DNA from: Massilia sp. Se16.2.3 | Lineage (GTDB): Bacteria; Pseudomonadota; Gammaproteobacteria; Burkholderiales; Burkholderiaceae_D | DNA length: 64,000 bases | Direction of reading: 5' to 3' | Assembly: GCF_014171595.1 (NCBI RefSeq) | Contig: NZ_CP050451.1 | Span: 2,976,001-3,040,000, forward strand | In this document: positions 28,807 to 37,289 of the stretch, in pieces | Position numbering within the stretch: position 1 is the first letter of the stretch | Layout: every line of letters begins with the position of its first letter | Notes under the pieces: model-generated | Told to the model about the DNA's origin: nothing | Database searches by the model: none | What the model saw: the letters and a program-made list of their open reading frames with translations, nothing else | Made by a program: the position numbers and the translations under genes

Positions 28807-29771
28807 TGCGCGCACCCGTATCGCACCGGATCGGCTACTTCGGCAAGATCCCCACGCGCAGCGACTTCGTCAAGCTGGCGCACGATGCCACCGCGGTCGG
28901 CATGCTCGACGACTGGCTGGCCGCCGTCATGCAGCAGCTGCCGTCGGATGCGCGCTGGAAGATCAACTACGATGCCATGGCACCGGTCAGCTTTGCCTTC
29001 GTCGGGCCGGCGCGGCGCCATGCGCTGGCCGGACACCTCGTCGCCAGCCATGACGCGCCGGGCCGGCGCTTTCTTTTCTCATGATGCGCACGCTCGACGT
29101 TGCCGATCCGGCCGCCTTTGTCTCCCGCTGTCCGCTGGCCTTCGCGCCGCTCTGGTCCCTTCCCGGAAGCGGCCGCGCCCCAGGTCGTGGAAGCCTGCGA
29201 CCCGGCGCTGCACCTGCAAGGCATCAGCGACGCCAGCATCACCCCGGGCGAATGCGATGGGGCGCTGGCGGACTTTCTGGCCAGCGGCACGGTCGGCGGC
29301 CTGGCCGGGCTGCTCGACGGCGAAGACGCAAGCCGCATCATCCTGGCCTTGGGTCTCCTGCTCCAGCCGGTCATGCACAGCAAACCCACGCGGCTCGACA
29401 AGAGCCTGGTGCTGCCGCTGCCCGAAGAGCACACGCTGCGCGCGCCGGTAGCGGCGTTCTGGCTGGAGCTGGTGGCGCCTTTTGTTCGCCGCACCGAATT
29501 CGACCTGGCCCTGTTCCTGACCCGGCTGGAAGGGCGGCCGGTGCTGGTCATCGGTTTCTGCGGCGCCGCCGCCCAGGCGCTGCGCGCCATCATCGATCCG
29601 CATGTCGCGCGCGAGCAGCAGGTGCGCATGATCGATACCGGGTGGATCGACGAGCAGCTCGGGCTGGATGTCGACGTGCGCGCGCTGGCCAGCTATCTCG
29701 ACCAGCCGCAGTTGCCCCTGAAGCTGGCGCGCGAGCTGTTCCTCAAGACTTTCATCGGAGGCGCTTCATGA
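28806..29771 (+). CDS. tagF: TagF (ImpM/SciT) T6SS-associated protein, two compensating frameshifts
   Basis: Begins MRAPVSHRIGYFGKIPTRSDFV, the classic TagF/ImpM start (GYFGKIP-x-RGDF type), overlapping the tssM stop by one base. The frame is lost near 29072 (one C short in a TTTCC context) and regained near 29171 (one C extra in TTCCCGG); between them MMRTLDVADPAAFVSRCP is read in another frame. Repaired length is 321 residues. The C-terminal half (EHTLRAPVAAFWLELVAPF) is in the original frame. In Pseudomonas, TagF is a post-translational repressor of T6SS firing. The next gene overlaps its stop (ATGA). Confidence 0.85.
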
Positions 29772-30538
29772 AACACGTCCTTGTCCTCGCGCTTGCTGCC
29801 CTCGGTGCGGCAAACGCCCATGCCCGAGCGCCGGCACCCGCGCCGGCGGCACCCATCGTGGTGGCCGGTACCGTCGCTGACGAGGCCAGCAAGGCCGCGC
29901 TGCTGGCGCGCCTGCGCGCGGTGTACGGCGCCGACCGGGTGGTCGACCAACTGGGCGTCGGCCCCGTCGCGGCGCCGGCCAACTGGAACGACTATGTCGC
30001 ACGGTTGATCGGTCCCAACCTGAAAATGATCAGCCGTGGCCAGCTCAAAGTCGAGGGCAGCACGGTCAGCCTGCGCGGCGACGTCGCCAGCGAAGCACAG
30101 CGTCAGCAGATTGCCGGTGACATCGCCGCCAGCCTGAACCCGACCTACATCGTCAACAACGGCCTGCGCGTGGTGGCCTCCGAGCAGAACGTGCTCGATG
30201 CCGCGCTGGCGAACCGCATCATCGAGTTCGAGTCGGGCAAGGCCGCGCTGACGCCGTCCGGCATGGCGATCCTCGACCAGATGAGCGAAGCGCTGAAAAA
30301 GCTGAACGGCATCAAGGTGGAAGTGATCGGCCACACCGACAACGCAGGCTCGCGTGCCGGCAACCTCTCGCTCAGCCAGGCGCGTGCCGAGGCCGTGAAG
30401 ACCTATGTCGCCGCGCGCGGCATCCAGGGCGAGTCGATCATGGTGTCGGGCGAAGGACCGGACCGGCCGGTGGCGGACAATCGCACGCCGGATGGGCGCG
30501 CACGGAATCGCCGCATCGAGTTCAAGGTCGTGCAATAG
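29768..30538 (+). CDS. OmpA-family protein with BON-like region, T6SS-associated
   Basis: 256 residues. Signal peptide (MKHVLVLALAALGAANAHA), then a BON-like region (AVYGADRVVDQLGV ... GSTVSLRGDVASEAQRQQI). The C-terminal OmpA/MotB peptidoglycan-binding domain has IIEFESGKAALTPSG, VIGHTDNAGSRAGNLSLS and NRTPDGRARNRRIEFKV. It is separate from TssL, whose gene here lacks such an extension, so it may supply the peptidoglycan anchor that TagL or an extended TssL provides elsewhere. Overlaps tagF by four bases. A strong bidirectional terminator follows. Confidence 0.85.
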   Translation: MKHVLVLALAALGAANAHARAPAPAPAAPIVVAGTVADEASKAALLARLRAVYGADRVVDQLGVGPVAAPANWNDYVARLIGPNLKMISRGQLKVEGSTVSLRGDVASEAQRQQIAGDIAASLNPTYIVNNGLRVVASEQNVLDAALANRIIEFESGKAALTPSGMAILDQMSEALKKLNGIKVEVIGHTDNAGSRAGNLSLSQARAEAVKTYVAARGIQGESIMVSGEGPDRPVADNRTPDGRARNRRIEFKVVQ

Positions 30539-30570
30539 CTGCTCGCGGCCTGCAAAGGCCAGGATGAAAA

Positions 30571-30602
30571 ACACCGCCGGCATTGCTGCCGGCGGTGTCG
30601 TT
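30571..30602. terminator. bidirectional terminator between the ompA-like gene and tssL
   Basis: Twelve-base perfect stem ACACCGCCGGCA / TGCCGGCGGTGT with loop TTGC. T residues follow on the plus side (CGTTT) and a run of A precedes it (GATGAAAAA), so it can stop both converging transcripts. Confidence 0.85.
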
Positions 30603-30620
30603 TCAGGGGATATCGCAGCG

Positions 30621-31382
30621 TCAGGGCAGGGTGATCGTCACGTTCGCCGCACGTGGCGGCAGCTTGACCAGGTCGTTGTAGGCGGCCAGGGTGCTTTCGG
30701 TGTCGTGCCCGAGCTTGGCGCGAAAGCCGACGTAGGCGGTGAGGCCAGCCAGTGTGAACACGGATGTCAGCACCCACAAGGACAGATCGCTGCGCAGCGT
30801 GTTGACGACCTGGTCGGGGCGCTCGGCGTGCGGCGCGAAACCGCGGTTCTTGCCGCGCATCCGCGCGATCTCGTCGCCCAGGCGCGCCACCAGGTAATTC
30901 AGCTTGTCATGGCCGTCGAGCGCGTAGCGGCCCTCGAAACCGAGCAGCAGGCACATATGGAACACCTCGAGCGCCTGCAGGTGCACGCTGCCTTTCGCGC
31001 GCAGGTCTTCCAGGCGGTTGAAAAAGTGCTCGCCCGCGAGCTGGTCGCCGAAGACGCGCAGCTGCAGCGGGCGTGTCTCCCAGGCTTCGCGCACTTCATA
31101 GTCCGATCGCAGGATGATTTCGTCGACCGCCGAGCAGAAGGCATATTTCGCGGCCGTGACATCCTCGGCGGCCACGCCGATCGCCTTGGCATTGCGGTCC
31201 ACATCGCCGAGAAAGGCCGTCATGTGGTCGGCAAACGCGGCCTTGTCGTGCGGGCCGCAGCCGTTCTTGAGCAGGAACAGGGCGTAGAAACCTTCGTACA
31301 TCAGGTCGACCAGTGACTGCGGGTTGGCGCCGCCGGTGCTGCGGGCGGCCGGTGCCGCGCGGCGTTCGACATGGGCGCTCAT
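30621..31382 (-). CDS. tssL: TssL (DotU/IcmH), T6SS inner-membrane protein
   Basis: 253 residues. The conserved DotU core is visible: LVDLMYEGFYALFLLKNG, AKYAFCSAVDEIILRS, FFNRLEDLRA and LQALEVFHMCLLLGFEGRY. One membrane helix lies near the C-terminus (DLSLWVLTSVFTLAGLTAYVGF), followed by a short periplasmic tail. There is no OmpA-like extension. TssL dimers join TssM and recruit the baseplate through TssK. The start overlaps the tssK stop (ATGA), in the order tssJ-tssK-tssL. Confidence 0.95.
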   Translation of the reverse strand: MSAHVERRAAPAARSTGGANPQSLVDLMYEGFYALFLLKNGCGPHDKAAFADHMTAFLGDVDRNAKAIGVAAEDVTAAKYAFCSAVDEIILRSDYEVREAWETRPLQLRVFGDQLAGEHFFNRLEDLRAKGSVHLQALEVFHMCLLLGFEGRYALDGHDKLNYLVARLGDEIARMRGKNRGFAPHAERPDQVVNTLRSDLSLWVLTSVFTLAGLTAYVGFRAKLGHDTESTLAAYNDLVKLPPRAANVTITLP

Positions 31383-32719
31383 GCTGCCACCCCGATCAGG
31401 TCGAGTTGCAGGTCACGGATACCGTTCGGGACATAGATCGAGATCGCCTGGACCTTGAGCATGTTCTCGTACAGTAGCCCCTTGTTCTCGAGGGCGAAGT
31501 AGCAGGTATCGGGCCGCACCGGCAGCGCCGCCGGCACCTGCGGCGCATACATCAGCTTCACGCCGGGCAGGGCCGAGAGCACGAACTTGTCGACGTCCTG
31601 CGGCGCGCCGAGCTTGAAGCGCAGCGGCACCACCTCGACCAGTTGCAGCGCCGGCATGTCGGCCGACACCGCAAGGTAGAGCGCGGTCTGGCCCGTGATC
31701 TTGCCCGAGTCCAGCGCGCCCACGTGGTAGGACGGGCGGTCGTTCCTGAGCGCGATCGAGAAGTAGCGGCTCGATACCACCGTATCGAGCAGGTCGCGCA
31801 GGATGTCGGCCAGGCGCGCGAACGCCGGCCCCGGATCGGCATGCGCATAGGCAGGAAGGTCTTCGAGGCGATAGTTCCGCGAATAGGCCATCAGGCCACC
31901 GGCGAGGGCCAGCATGTCGGAAAACAGGCGCTCCGGATGCAATTCGGGATGGTGCAGGTAGTGCGATAGCGCCGCGTAGCCGGTGCTGGCCGTGTGCAGT
32001 AGCCAGAACGAGGACATGTCGCCGCCGCGGATCTCGACCACCTTGCGGCTCGGCTCGCGCATGTGGCCGTACAGGGCGTTGACCTTCGCCAGCAGCTTTT
32101 CCATCAGCCGCGCGACCAGGTTGTGCAGGCCGGGCGCACCGTCGATTGCCACGCTCGGGGCGATGAAGGCCGGATCGACTTCGAAGCCGCCGGTCGCGAC
32201 GCGGCGCAGCCGCAGCAGGGGAAAACTCTCGTAGGCGTCGAGCGCATCCTCGTCCGACACCAGCCGCAGGGTCTTCTTCAGGTAGGTGAGCGGTGCATCG
32301 GCGGCGGCCGTGAACAGGTCCTGGGTGTCGCGCTCGTGCTGGACGAAACGGGCGTCCATGCGGTGCAGGTCGGGCTCGGCGCAGTTCTCGCCATGGGCCT
32401 TCAGGGCGGGCAGGGCGGCGTGGAAGGTGATCGTCTGGGTGCTGGGGGCGAGCGCGCCCAGTTTCACCTGGGAAGGGAGTGCGTCGCCTTCGGGCGCGCG
32501 ATACAGTTCGCCATCCGGGAACAGCAGCGACAGCGCGTCGATGCGCAGGACGTCGTGCTTGAGGGCCTCGTGGTCCACGACCAGGCGGCGCACGCCCCAG
32601 GCGTAGGGGTGCAGCGCGCGCGCGGTCTGGTTCAGGCGCGCCTCGTGGTAGCGGTCCTGCTGCTGGAAATGTTGTGGACGCAGGAATAGTCCTTCGCCCC
32701 ACAGCAGTTTCGATGGCAT
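31379..32719 (-). CDS. tssK: TssK, T6SS baseplate protein
   Basis: 446 residues from the ATG at 32719, chosen for GAGAGGTGA upstream; a GTG at 32731 would add four residues. The N-terminus (KLLWGEGLFLRPQHFQQQDRYHE) is the family signature, and the C-terminal domain contains RPSYHVGALDSGKITGQTALYLAVSADMP-type elements (about residues 325-350). TssK links the membrane complex to the TssFG-TssE baseplate, so its presence implies that tssF and tssG should exist elsewhere. It is 68 bases after tssJ and overlaps tssL. Confidence 0.95.
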   Translation of the reverse strand: MPSKLLWGEGLFLRPQHFQQQDRYHEARLNQTARALHPYAWGVRRLVVDHEALKHDVLRIDALSLLFPDGELYRAPEGDALPSQVKLGALAPSTQTITFHAALPALKAHGENCAEPDLHRMDARFVQHERDTQDLFTAAADAPLTYLKKTLRLVSDEDALDAYESFPLLRLRRVATGGFEVDPAFIAPSVAIDGAPGLHNLVARLMEKLLAKVNALYGHMREPSRKVVEIRGGDMSSFWLLHTASTGYAALSHYLHHPELHPERLFSDMLALAGGLMAYSRNYRLEDLPAYAHADPGPAFARLADILRDLLDTVVSSRYFSIALRNDRPSYHVGALDSGKITGQTALYLAVSADMPALQLVEVVPLRFKLGAPQDVDKFVLSALPGVKLMYAPQVPAALPVRPDTCYFALENKGLLYENMLKVQAISIYVPNGIRDLQLDLIGVAA

Positions 32720-32787
32720 GTTCACTGTCACCTCTCGAAGAAATGGGAAAGCGGAAAATGTTGAGCTTGCTGGAAGCAGATGCGTGC

Positions 32788-33356
32788 TTATTGACAGCGC
32801 GCAGATCCGAGGTCATTGACATTTGAATCGGTTGGCTGCGCGCCAGTGCCGACGCTCAGCGCACAGGCCTGCATGCCCACCGTCAGCCCGGCCTTCTCGG
32901 CCTGCGCCGCATCGAAGGCAAGGCGCCAGCGGCCGGGTGCGGGTGAGTGGTACAGCGCGACCACGCCCACATAGCCCGCTTCCCGGCCCACCTGTTCCAG
33001 TACCTCGTAGCGTTGTCCCGGCACCGGGGTGATGTCCTTGCTCGCGACCAGGTCGGCACCGAACGCTTCCTTGTCGGCACCGGGCGTCAGGAAGGCGTCG
33101 TAGGGAGCGGCGGCAAAGGCGGCTTGCTGGCGCAACTGGGGCCGCGCGCCACCAGTGCCAGCGGGCGTCCCTTGGCGTCGACGTTCAGGCGCGGCGCGGC
33201 GTGCAGGCGCAGGGCGACCTTGCGCGGCGGTTTGGCGGCATCAGGCATCTCCGGGGCCCTGGCGATACCGGCGGCGGCCAGTGCGCGGCCGGCAGGGCCG
33301 TCGCTGGCGCAACCGGCGAGCGACAGCGCGCAGAACAGCAGACAGGTAGTTCTCAT
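32788..33356 (-). CDS. tssJ: TssJ, T6SS outer-membrane lipoprotein, one frameshift
   Basis: Begins MRTTCLLFCALSLAGCASDG at 33356 with a clear lipobox (LAGC). The mature protein has the beta-sandwich pattern VALRLHAAPRLNVDAKGRPLALVARG, after which the frame shifts near 33142. One more C in GGCCCC restores QLRQQAAFAAAPYDAFL, KDITPVPGQRYEV and GYVGVVALYHSP, all typical of TssJ. Repaired length is 189 residues. TssJ anchors the TssM periplasmic domain to the outer membrane. It is first in the leftward tssJ-tssK-tssL operon. Confidence 0.88.
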
Positions 33357-33546
33357 GAATTAATTGCCTTTCGTAAATGACACCATCGCTCATTTAACAG
33401 GAACGCCACGCGCCGCCACTGCGGCCGCGCAAGCCCCTTGCGATTTGTATCCCGCAAGGATCACCTGTCCAGATGTTGACTACGCGCAATTCTGCTGAGA
33501 ACGCTTACCGAATAATGGCGTCTGGTTCAACGCAATGGAGACCGAA

Positions 33547-34125
33547 ATGATGTTCAAACGATTGATGCCGGTACTGGCCTGCGCCGCCTTGCTGGCTGCT
33601 TGCGAAAGCCCTGGCGGCGGCACCGCCAGCGCTGCCGCGGGCACGACGATGGCGAGCGCGATGAAAGCGGCCGACGCCGCTGTCGCCGCTGGCCAGCACG
33701 ACAAGGCCTATGCTGCGCTGAAAAGCGCAAGCCAGACCTTCCCGACCGAGAAGACCCCATGGGTACGGATGGCGCAGATGCGCTTCGACAGCGCGCATTA
33801 CGGCGAGGCGATCGTGAACGCGCAGGAAGCGCTGGCACGCGATCCCGACGACACGGTGGCGCACAGCATCGCTGCCGTGAGCGGCCTGCGCGTGACCAGC
33901 AAGGCGCTGGCGGACCTGACCCGCAAGAACAAACTGAATGGCAATGTGAAGAGCGAGGCCGAGGAGCTGGCCAAGCTGCTGCGCACCAGCCTGGGCGAAA
34001 CGGACCTGGTACCGGGCAAGAAGAACCTGGCACCACGTCCGCGTCCCGTGCCCACGACCGCGTCCGCCGCGAGCCCCTCAAAACCCCCAGCCACCTCGAG
34101 CGACCCCTTCGGCGCGCTCAAATAA
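33547..34125 (+). CDS. TPR-containing lipoprotein at the head of the tssBC operon
   Basis: About 192 residues from the ATG at 33547 (a second ATG follows directly; GGAG lies 6 bases upstream). Lipobox LLAAC; then helices with a TPR pattern (AVAAGQHDKAYAALKSASQTFP, WVRMAQMRFDSAHYGEAIVNAQEALARDPDD) and a Pro/Ser/Ala-rich tail. It is 47 bases upstream of tssB and divergent from tssJ. A TPR lipoprotein in this position suggests a T6SS accessory envelope factor; its precise role is not known. Confidence 0.75.
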   Translation: MMFKRLMPVLACAALLAACESPGGGTASAAAGTTMASAMKAADAAVAAGQHDKAYAALKSASQTFPTEKTPWVRMAQMRFDSAHYGEAIVNAQEALARDPDDTVAHSIAAVSGLRVTSKALADLTRKNKLNGNVKSEAEELAKLLRTSLGETDLVPGKKNLAPRPRPVPTTASAASPSKPPATSSDPFGALK

Positions 34126-34172
34126 TCCCGCGGGCCGGCGCCCGCCGGCCTCGTAATCCCTCTGGAGCTGAC

Positions 34173-34676
34173 ATGGCCAAAAGTGAAAGCGTGCAGAAGC
34201 GCCTGCAGAAAGTGCGCGCGCCGCGCGTGCAGATGACCTACGACGTCGAGATCGGCGACGCCATCGAAAACAAGGAGCTGCCTTTTGTCGTCGGGGTGGT
34301 GGGCGACTTCGGCGCCGACCCGCAGGCCGAGAAGAAGCGCCTGAAGGACCGCAAGTTCGTCAACGTCGACGCTTCCAACTTCGACGAAGTGCTGGGCGGC
34401 GTGGCACCGGCGCTGCAGTTCCGCGTCGAGAACCACCTGAGCGACGAGGGCGGCCAGTTCGGCGTCCAGCTGCAGTTTCGCGAGATGGCCGATTTCCGCC
34501 CGGAGTCGGTGGTGCAGCAGGTCGCGCCCTTGAAAGGTCTTCTGGAAGCGCGCACCAAGCTGGCCGACCTGCGTAACAAGCTGGCCGGCAACGACAAGCT
34601 CGACGACATCCTGAGCGAGGTCCTCGGCAACACCGAGAAGCTCGCAGGCCTGCGCAAGAACACGGAGGACAAGTAA
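34173..34676 (+). CDS. tssB: TssB (VipA/ImpB), contractile sheath small subunit
   Basis: 167 residues from the ATG at 34173 with TCTGGAGCTG upstream. Signature segments are VQKRLQKVRAPRVQMTYDVEIGD-type (near residues 6-28), ELPFVVGVVGDFGAD, KFVNVDASNFDEVL and EARTKLADLRNKL. With TssC it builds the contractile sheath around the Hcp tube, and after contraction the sheath is disassembled by ClpV. The stop is immediately followed by the tssC ATG. Confidence 0.97.
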   Translation: MAKSESVQKRLQKVRAPRVQMTYDVEIGDAIENKELPFVVGVVGDFGADPQAEKKRLKDRKFVNVDASNFDEVLGGVAPALQFRVENHLSDEGGQFGVQLQFREMADFRPESVVQQVAPLKGLLEARTKLADLRNKLAGNDKLDDILSEVLGNTEKLAGLRKNTEDK

Positions 34677-36161
34677 ATGGCGGCGATTCTCGAACAGGCA
34701 GCCAAGCCTGCGCTGGAGCTGGACAACTCGCTGCTCGACCAGATCGTCGAGCAAAGCCGCGTCGCGGCCTCGCCGAGCGAACACGAACGCGCGCGCGACC
34801 TGATCTCGGAACTGGTCACGCAGGTCATGTCGGGCACGATGGTGGTGTCGAACAACCTGTCGGCAATGATCGACGCACGCCTGGCGGAACTCGACAGCAT
34901 GATCTCCACCCAGCTGTCCGCCGTCATGCATGCTCCGGAATTCCAGAAGCTCGAGCGCAGCTGGACCGGCCTGCAATACCTGGTGAAAAATTCGTCCACC
35001 GGCGCCGGCCTGCAGATCCGCATGCTCAACGCCAGCAAGCGCGAACTGGTGAAGGACTTCCAGGCTGCGCTGGAGTTCGACCAGAGCTCGCTCTTCAAGA
35101 AAGTCTACGAGGAGGAGTTCGGCACCTTTGGCGGCGCGCCCTACGGCGCCCTGGTCGGCGACTTCGAAATGAGCCGCCAGCCCGAGGACATGTATTTTCT
35201 CGAGCAGATGTCGCACGTGGCCGCGGCCAGCCACGCGCCCTTCATCACATCGGCCGCGCCGGAACTCTTCGGCGTCGACAGCTTCGGCGACCTGGGCAAA
35301 CCGCGCGACCTGGCCAAGGTCTTCGATACCGTCGAATACGCGAAATGGAAGGCCTTCCGCGAGTCCGAGGATGCGCGCTACGTCGGCCTGACGCTGCCGC
35401 GCTTTCTCGGCCGCCTGCCGTTCAACCCGGTCGACGGCATGACCACCGAAGGCTTCAACTATGTCGAGGACGTCGACGGCACCGACCACACCAAATACCT
35501 GTGGTGCAACGCGGCCTATGCCTTCGCCGCCAAGCTGACGCGCGCCTTCGAAGACTACGGCTGGTGCGCGGCGATCCGCGGCGTCGAGGGCGGTGGCCTG
35601 GTCGAAAACCTGCCGACCCACACCTTCAAGACCGACGAAGGCGAAGTCGCGCTGAAGTGCCCGACCGAAGTGGCGATCACCGATCGCCGCGAGAAGGAGC
35701 TGTCGGACCTCGGCTTCATCTCCCTGGTGCACTGCAAGAACACCTCCTACGCCGCCTTCTTCGGCGCGCAGTCGGCACAGAAGGCGAAGAAGTACGCGAA
35801 CGAGGCGGCCAATGCGAACGCGATGCTGTCCTCGCAGCTGCAGTATATCTTCGCCGTCTCGCGCATTGCCCACTACATGAAGGCCATGATGCGCGACAAG
35901 ATCGGCAGCTTCGCCGCCGCGTCGAATGTCGAGGATTACCTGAACCGCTGGCTGACCCAGTACGTGCTCCTGGACGACAACGCCAGCCAGGAACAGAAGG
36001 CCCAGTTCCCGCTGAGGGAAGCGAGCGTGCAGGTGTCCGAGGTGCCGGGCCGGCCGGGCTGCTACCGCGCCGTGTCCTTCCTGCGGCCGCACTTCCAGCT
36101 CGACGAATTGTCCGTTTCGCTCCGACTGGTCGCGGAGTTGCCGCAGTCGACCAAAAACTAA
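34677..36161 (+). CDS. tssC: TssC (VipB/ImpC), contractile sheath large subunit
   Basis: 494 residues, the normal length. Recognisable parts are LERSWTGLQYLV, QPEDMYFLEQMSHVAAASHAPFI, EDARYVGLTLPRFLGRLP, the C-terminal FAAASNVEDYLNRWLTQYV and the SVSLRLVAELPQ end strand. Starts one base after the tssB stop. No irregularities. Confidence 0.98.
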   Translation: MAAILEQAAKPALELDNSLLDQIVEQSRVAASPSEHERARDLISELVTQVMSGTMVVSNNLSAMIDARLAELDSMISTQLSAVMHAPEFQKLERSWTGLQYLVKNSSTGAGLQIRMLNASKRELVKDFQAALEFDQSSLFKKVYEEEFGTFGGAPYGALVGDFEMSRQPEDMYFLEQMSHVAAASHAPFITSAAPELFGVDSFGDLGKPRDLAKVFDTVEYAKWKAFRESEDARYVGLTLPRFLGRLPFNPVDGMTTEGFNYVEDVDGTDHTKYLWCNAAYAFAAKLTRAFEDYGWCAAIRGVEGGGLVENLPTHTFKTDEGEVALKCPTEVAITDRREKELSDLGFISLVHCKNTSYAAFFGAQSAQKAKKYANEAANANAMLSSQLQYIFAVSRIAHYMKAMMRDKIGSFAAASNVEDYLNRWLTQYVLLDDNASQEQKAQFPLREASVQVSEVPGRPGCYRAVSFLRPHFQLDELSVSLRLVAELPQSTKN

Positions 36162-36194
36162 ATCACTTTTCAACCTGAACTGGAGTAAGCAAAC

Positions 36195-36686
36195 ATGGCA
36201 ATTGACGTATATCTGCAAATCGACGGCATCAAGGGCGAGTCGACGGACGACAAGCACAAGGACTGGATCGAGTGCACCTCGGTGAACTGGGGCGTGAAGC
36301 AGCCGCGCTCGGCCACCGCGTCGACCGGCGGGGGCCATACGGCCGAACGCTGCGAGCATGAGGAAGTCTCGTTCACCAAGCTCGCCGACCTGGCTTCGCC
36401 GATCCTGCTGCAGACCTGCTCGGCCGGCAAGACCATCCCGAAAGCCAAACTGGAATTCATGCGCGCCGACGGCCAGGGCGACCGCATCAAGTACTTCGAG
36501 ATCGAACTGGAGAACGTGCTGATCGGCGCCATCATGCCGGCCGTGCACGAAGGCTCGATCATCCAGGAGAAAGTCGGCCTGAAGTTCTCGAAGATCAAAT
36601 GGAAGTACACCCAGCAGAAAGTCACCGGCGGCGCCGGCGGCAATACGTCCGGCGGCTGGGACCTGGCGACCAACAAGATCGCCTGA
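36195..36686 (+). CDS. hcp: Hcp (TssD), inner tube and secreted protein
   Basis: 163 residues. MAIDVYLQIDGIKGESTDDKHKDWIE at the N-terminus and IIQEKVGLKFSKIKWKY near the C-terminus are the Hcp1-family pattern. A TGGAGTAAG ribosome-binding site precedes it. Hexameric rings stack into the tube and can carry small effectors. The cysteines (ECTSVNWG, AERCEHEE, LLQTCSAG) are unusually many for the family. A hairpin follows the stop and may keep hcp mRNA in excess over downstream genes. Confidence 0.97.
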   Translation: MAIDVYLQIDGIKGESTDDKHKDWIECTSVNWGVKQPRSATASTGGGHTAERCEHEEVSFTKLADLASPILLQTCSAGKTIPKAKLEFMRADGQGDRIKYFEIELENVLIGAIMPAVHEGSIIQEKVGLKFSKIKWKYTQQKVTGGAGGNTSGGWDLATNKIA

Positions 36687-36698
36687 TCGATAGCACCT

Positions 36699-36729
36699 CA
36701 CGGCCGTCGCCCTCGCGGCGGCCGTGTTT
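36699..36729 (+). terminator. hairpin after hcp, possible attenuator or partial terminator
   Basis: CACGGCCG / CGGCCGTG stem with additional CGC/GCG pairing inside, followed by a short T run (TTT). It lies inside the tssB-tssA operon, so read-through must occur; its likely use is to raise hcp transcript relative to tssE and clpV. Confidence 0.5.
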
Positions 36730-36791
36730 CGCTTCCGGAAGCACCTTCCAGCAGCACCTTCGTCGAACGCGCCACCATCCAAGGGTTTGCC

Positions 36792-37259
36792 ATGACAGGT
36801 TTCATCCCCGGCCTGCTCGATCGCCTCATGGACGAGCGCAGCGAGCAGGGCAGGGCGGCGCAGGGCCTGAACCTTGAACAGATCAAGGACCACGTTGCGC
36901 GCGACCTCGAAGCGCTGCTCAACACGCGCGCGGCCATCCCGAGCGGCGCCTTCGACGGTTATCCGCGCGCCCGCGCCTCCATCCTCAATTACGGCCTGGT
37001 CGACTTTGCCGCCTTCTGCCTCACCAGCGACGAAGACCGCGCGGCGATCTGCGCCAGCCTGAAGACGGCCATCGAGACCCACGAGCCGCGCCTGAAGGAT
37101 GTCGCCGCGCGCATCGAGGCGGTGGCCGGCAGTGTCAACCGCCTCAATTTCGTCATCCACGCGCGCCTCGACCTGGAAGGCGCCGGCGAAACCGTCGACT
37201 TCAGCGCCGTGCTGCAGCCTTCCTCGCTGCGCTACGCGATCAGGAAGGGCAAGCGCTAG
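36792..37259 (+). CDS. tssE: TssE, gp25-like baseplate protein
   Basis: 155 residues. N-terminal FIPGLLDRLMDE, then IKDHVARDLEALLNTR, SILNYGLVDFAAF and the C-terminal RLNFVIHARLDLEGAGETVDFSAVLQ, the gp25/lysozyme-like fold of phage baseplates. TssE joins TssF and TssG in the baseplate wedge. Normally tssF and tssG follow immediately; here clpV begins 30 bases downstream. Confidence 0.95.
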   Translation: MTGFIPGLLDRLMDERSEQGRAAQGLNLEQIKDHVARDLEALLNTRAAIPSGAFDGYPRARASILNYGLVDFAAFCLTSDEDRAAICASLKTAIETHEPRLKDVAARIEAVAGSVNRLNFVIHARLDLEGAGETVDFSAVLQPSSLRYAIRKGKR

Positions 37260-37289
37260 CTTCACTACCCAACAAAGGACGTCACACGC

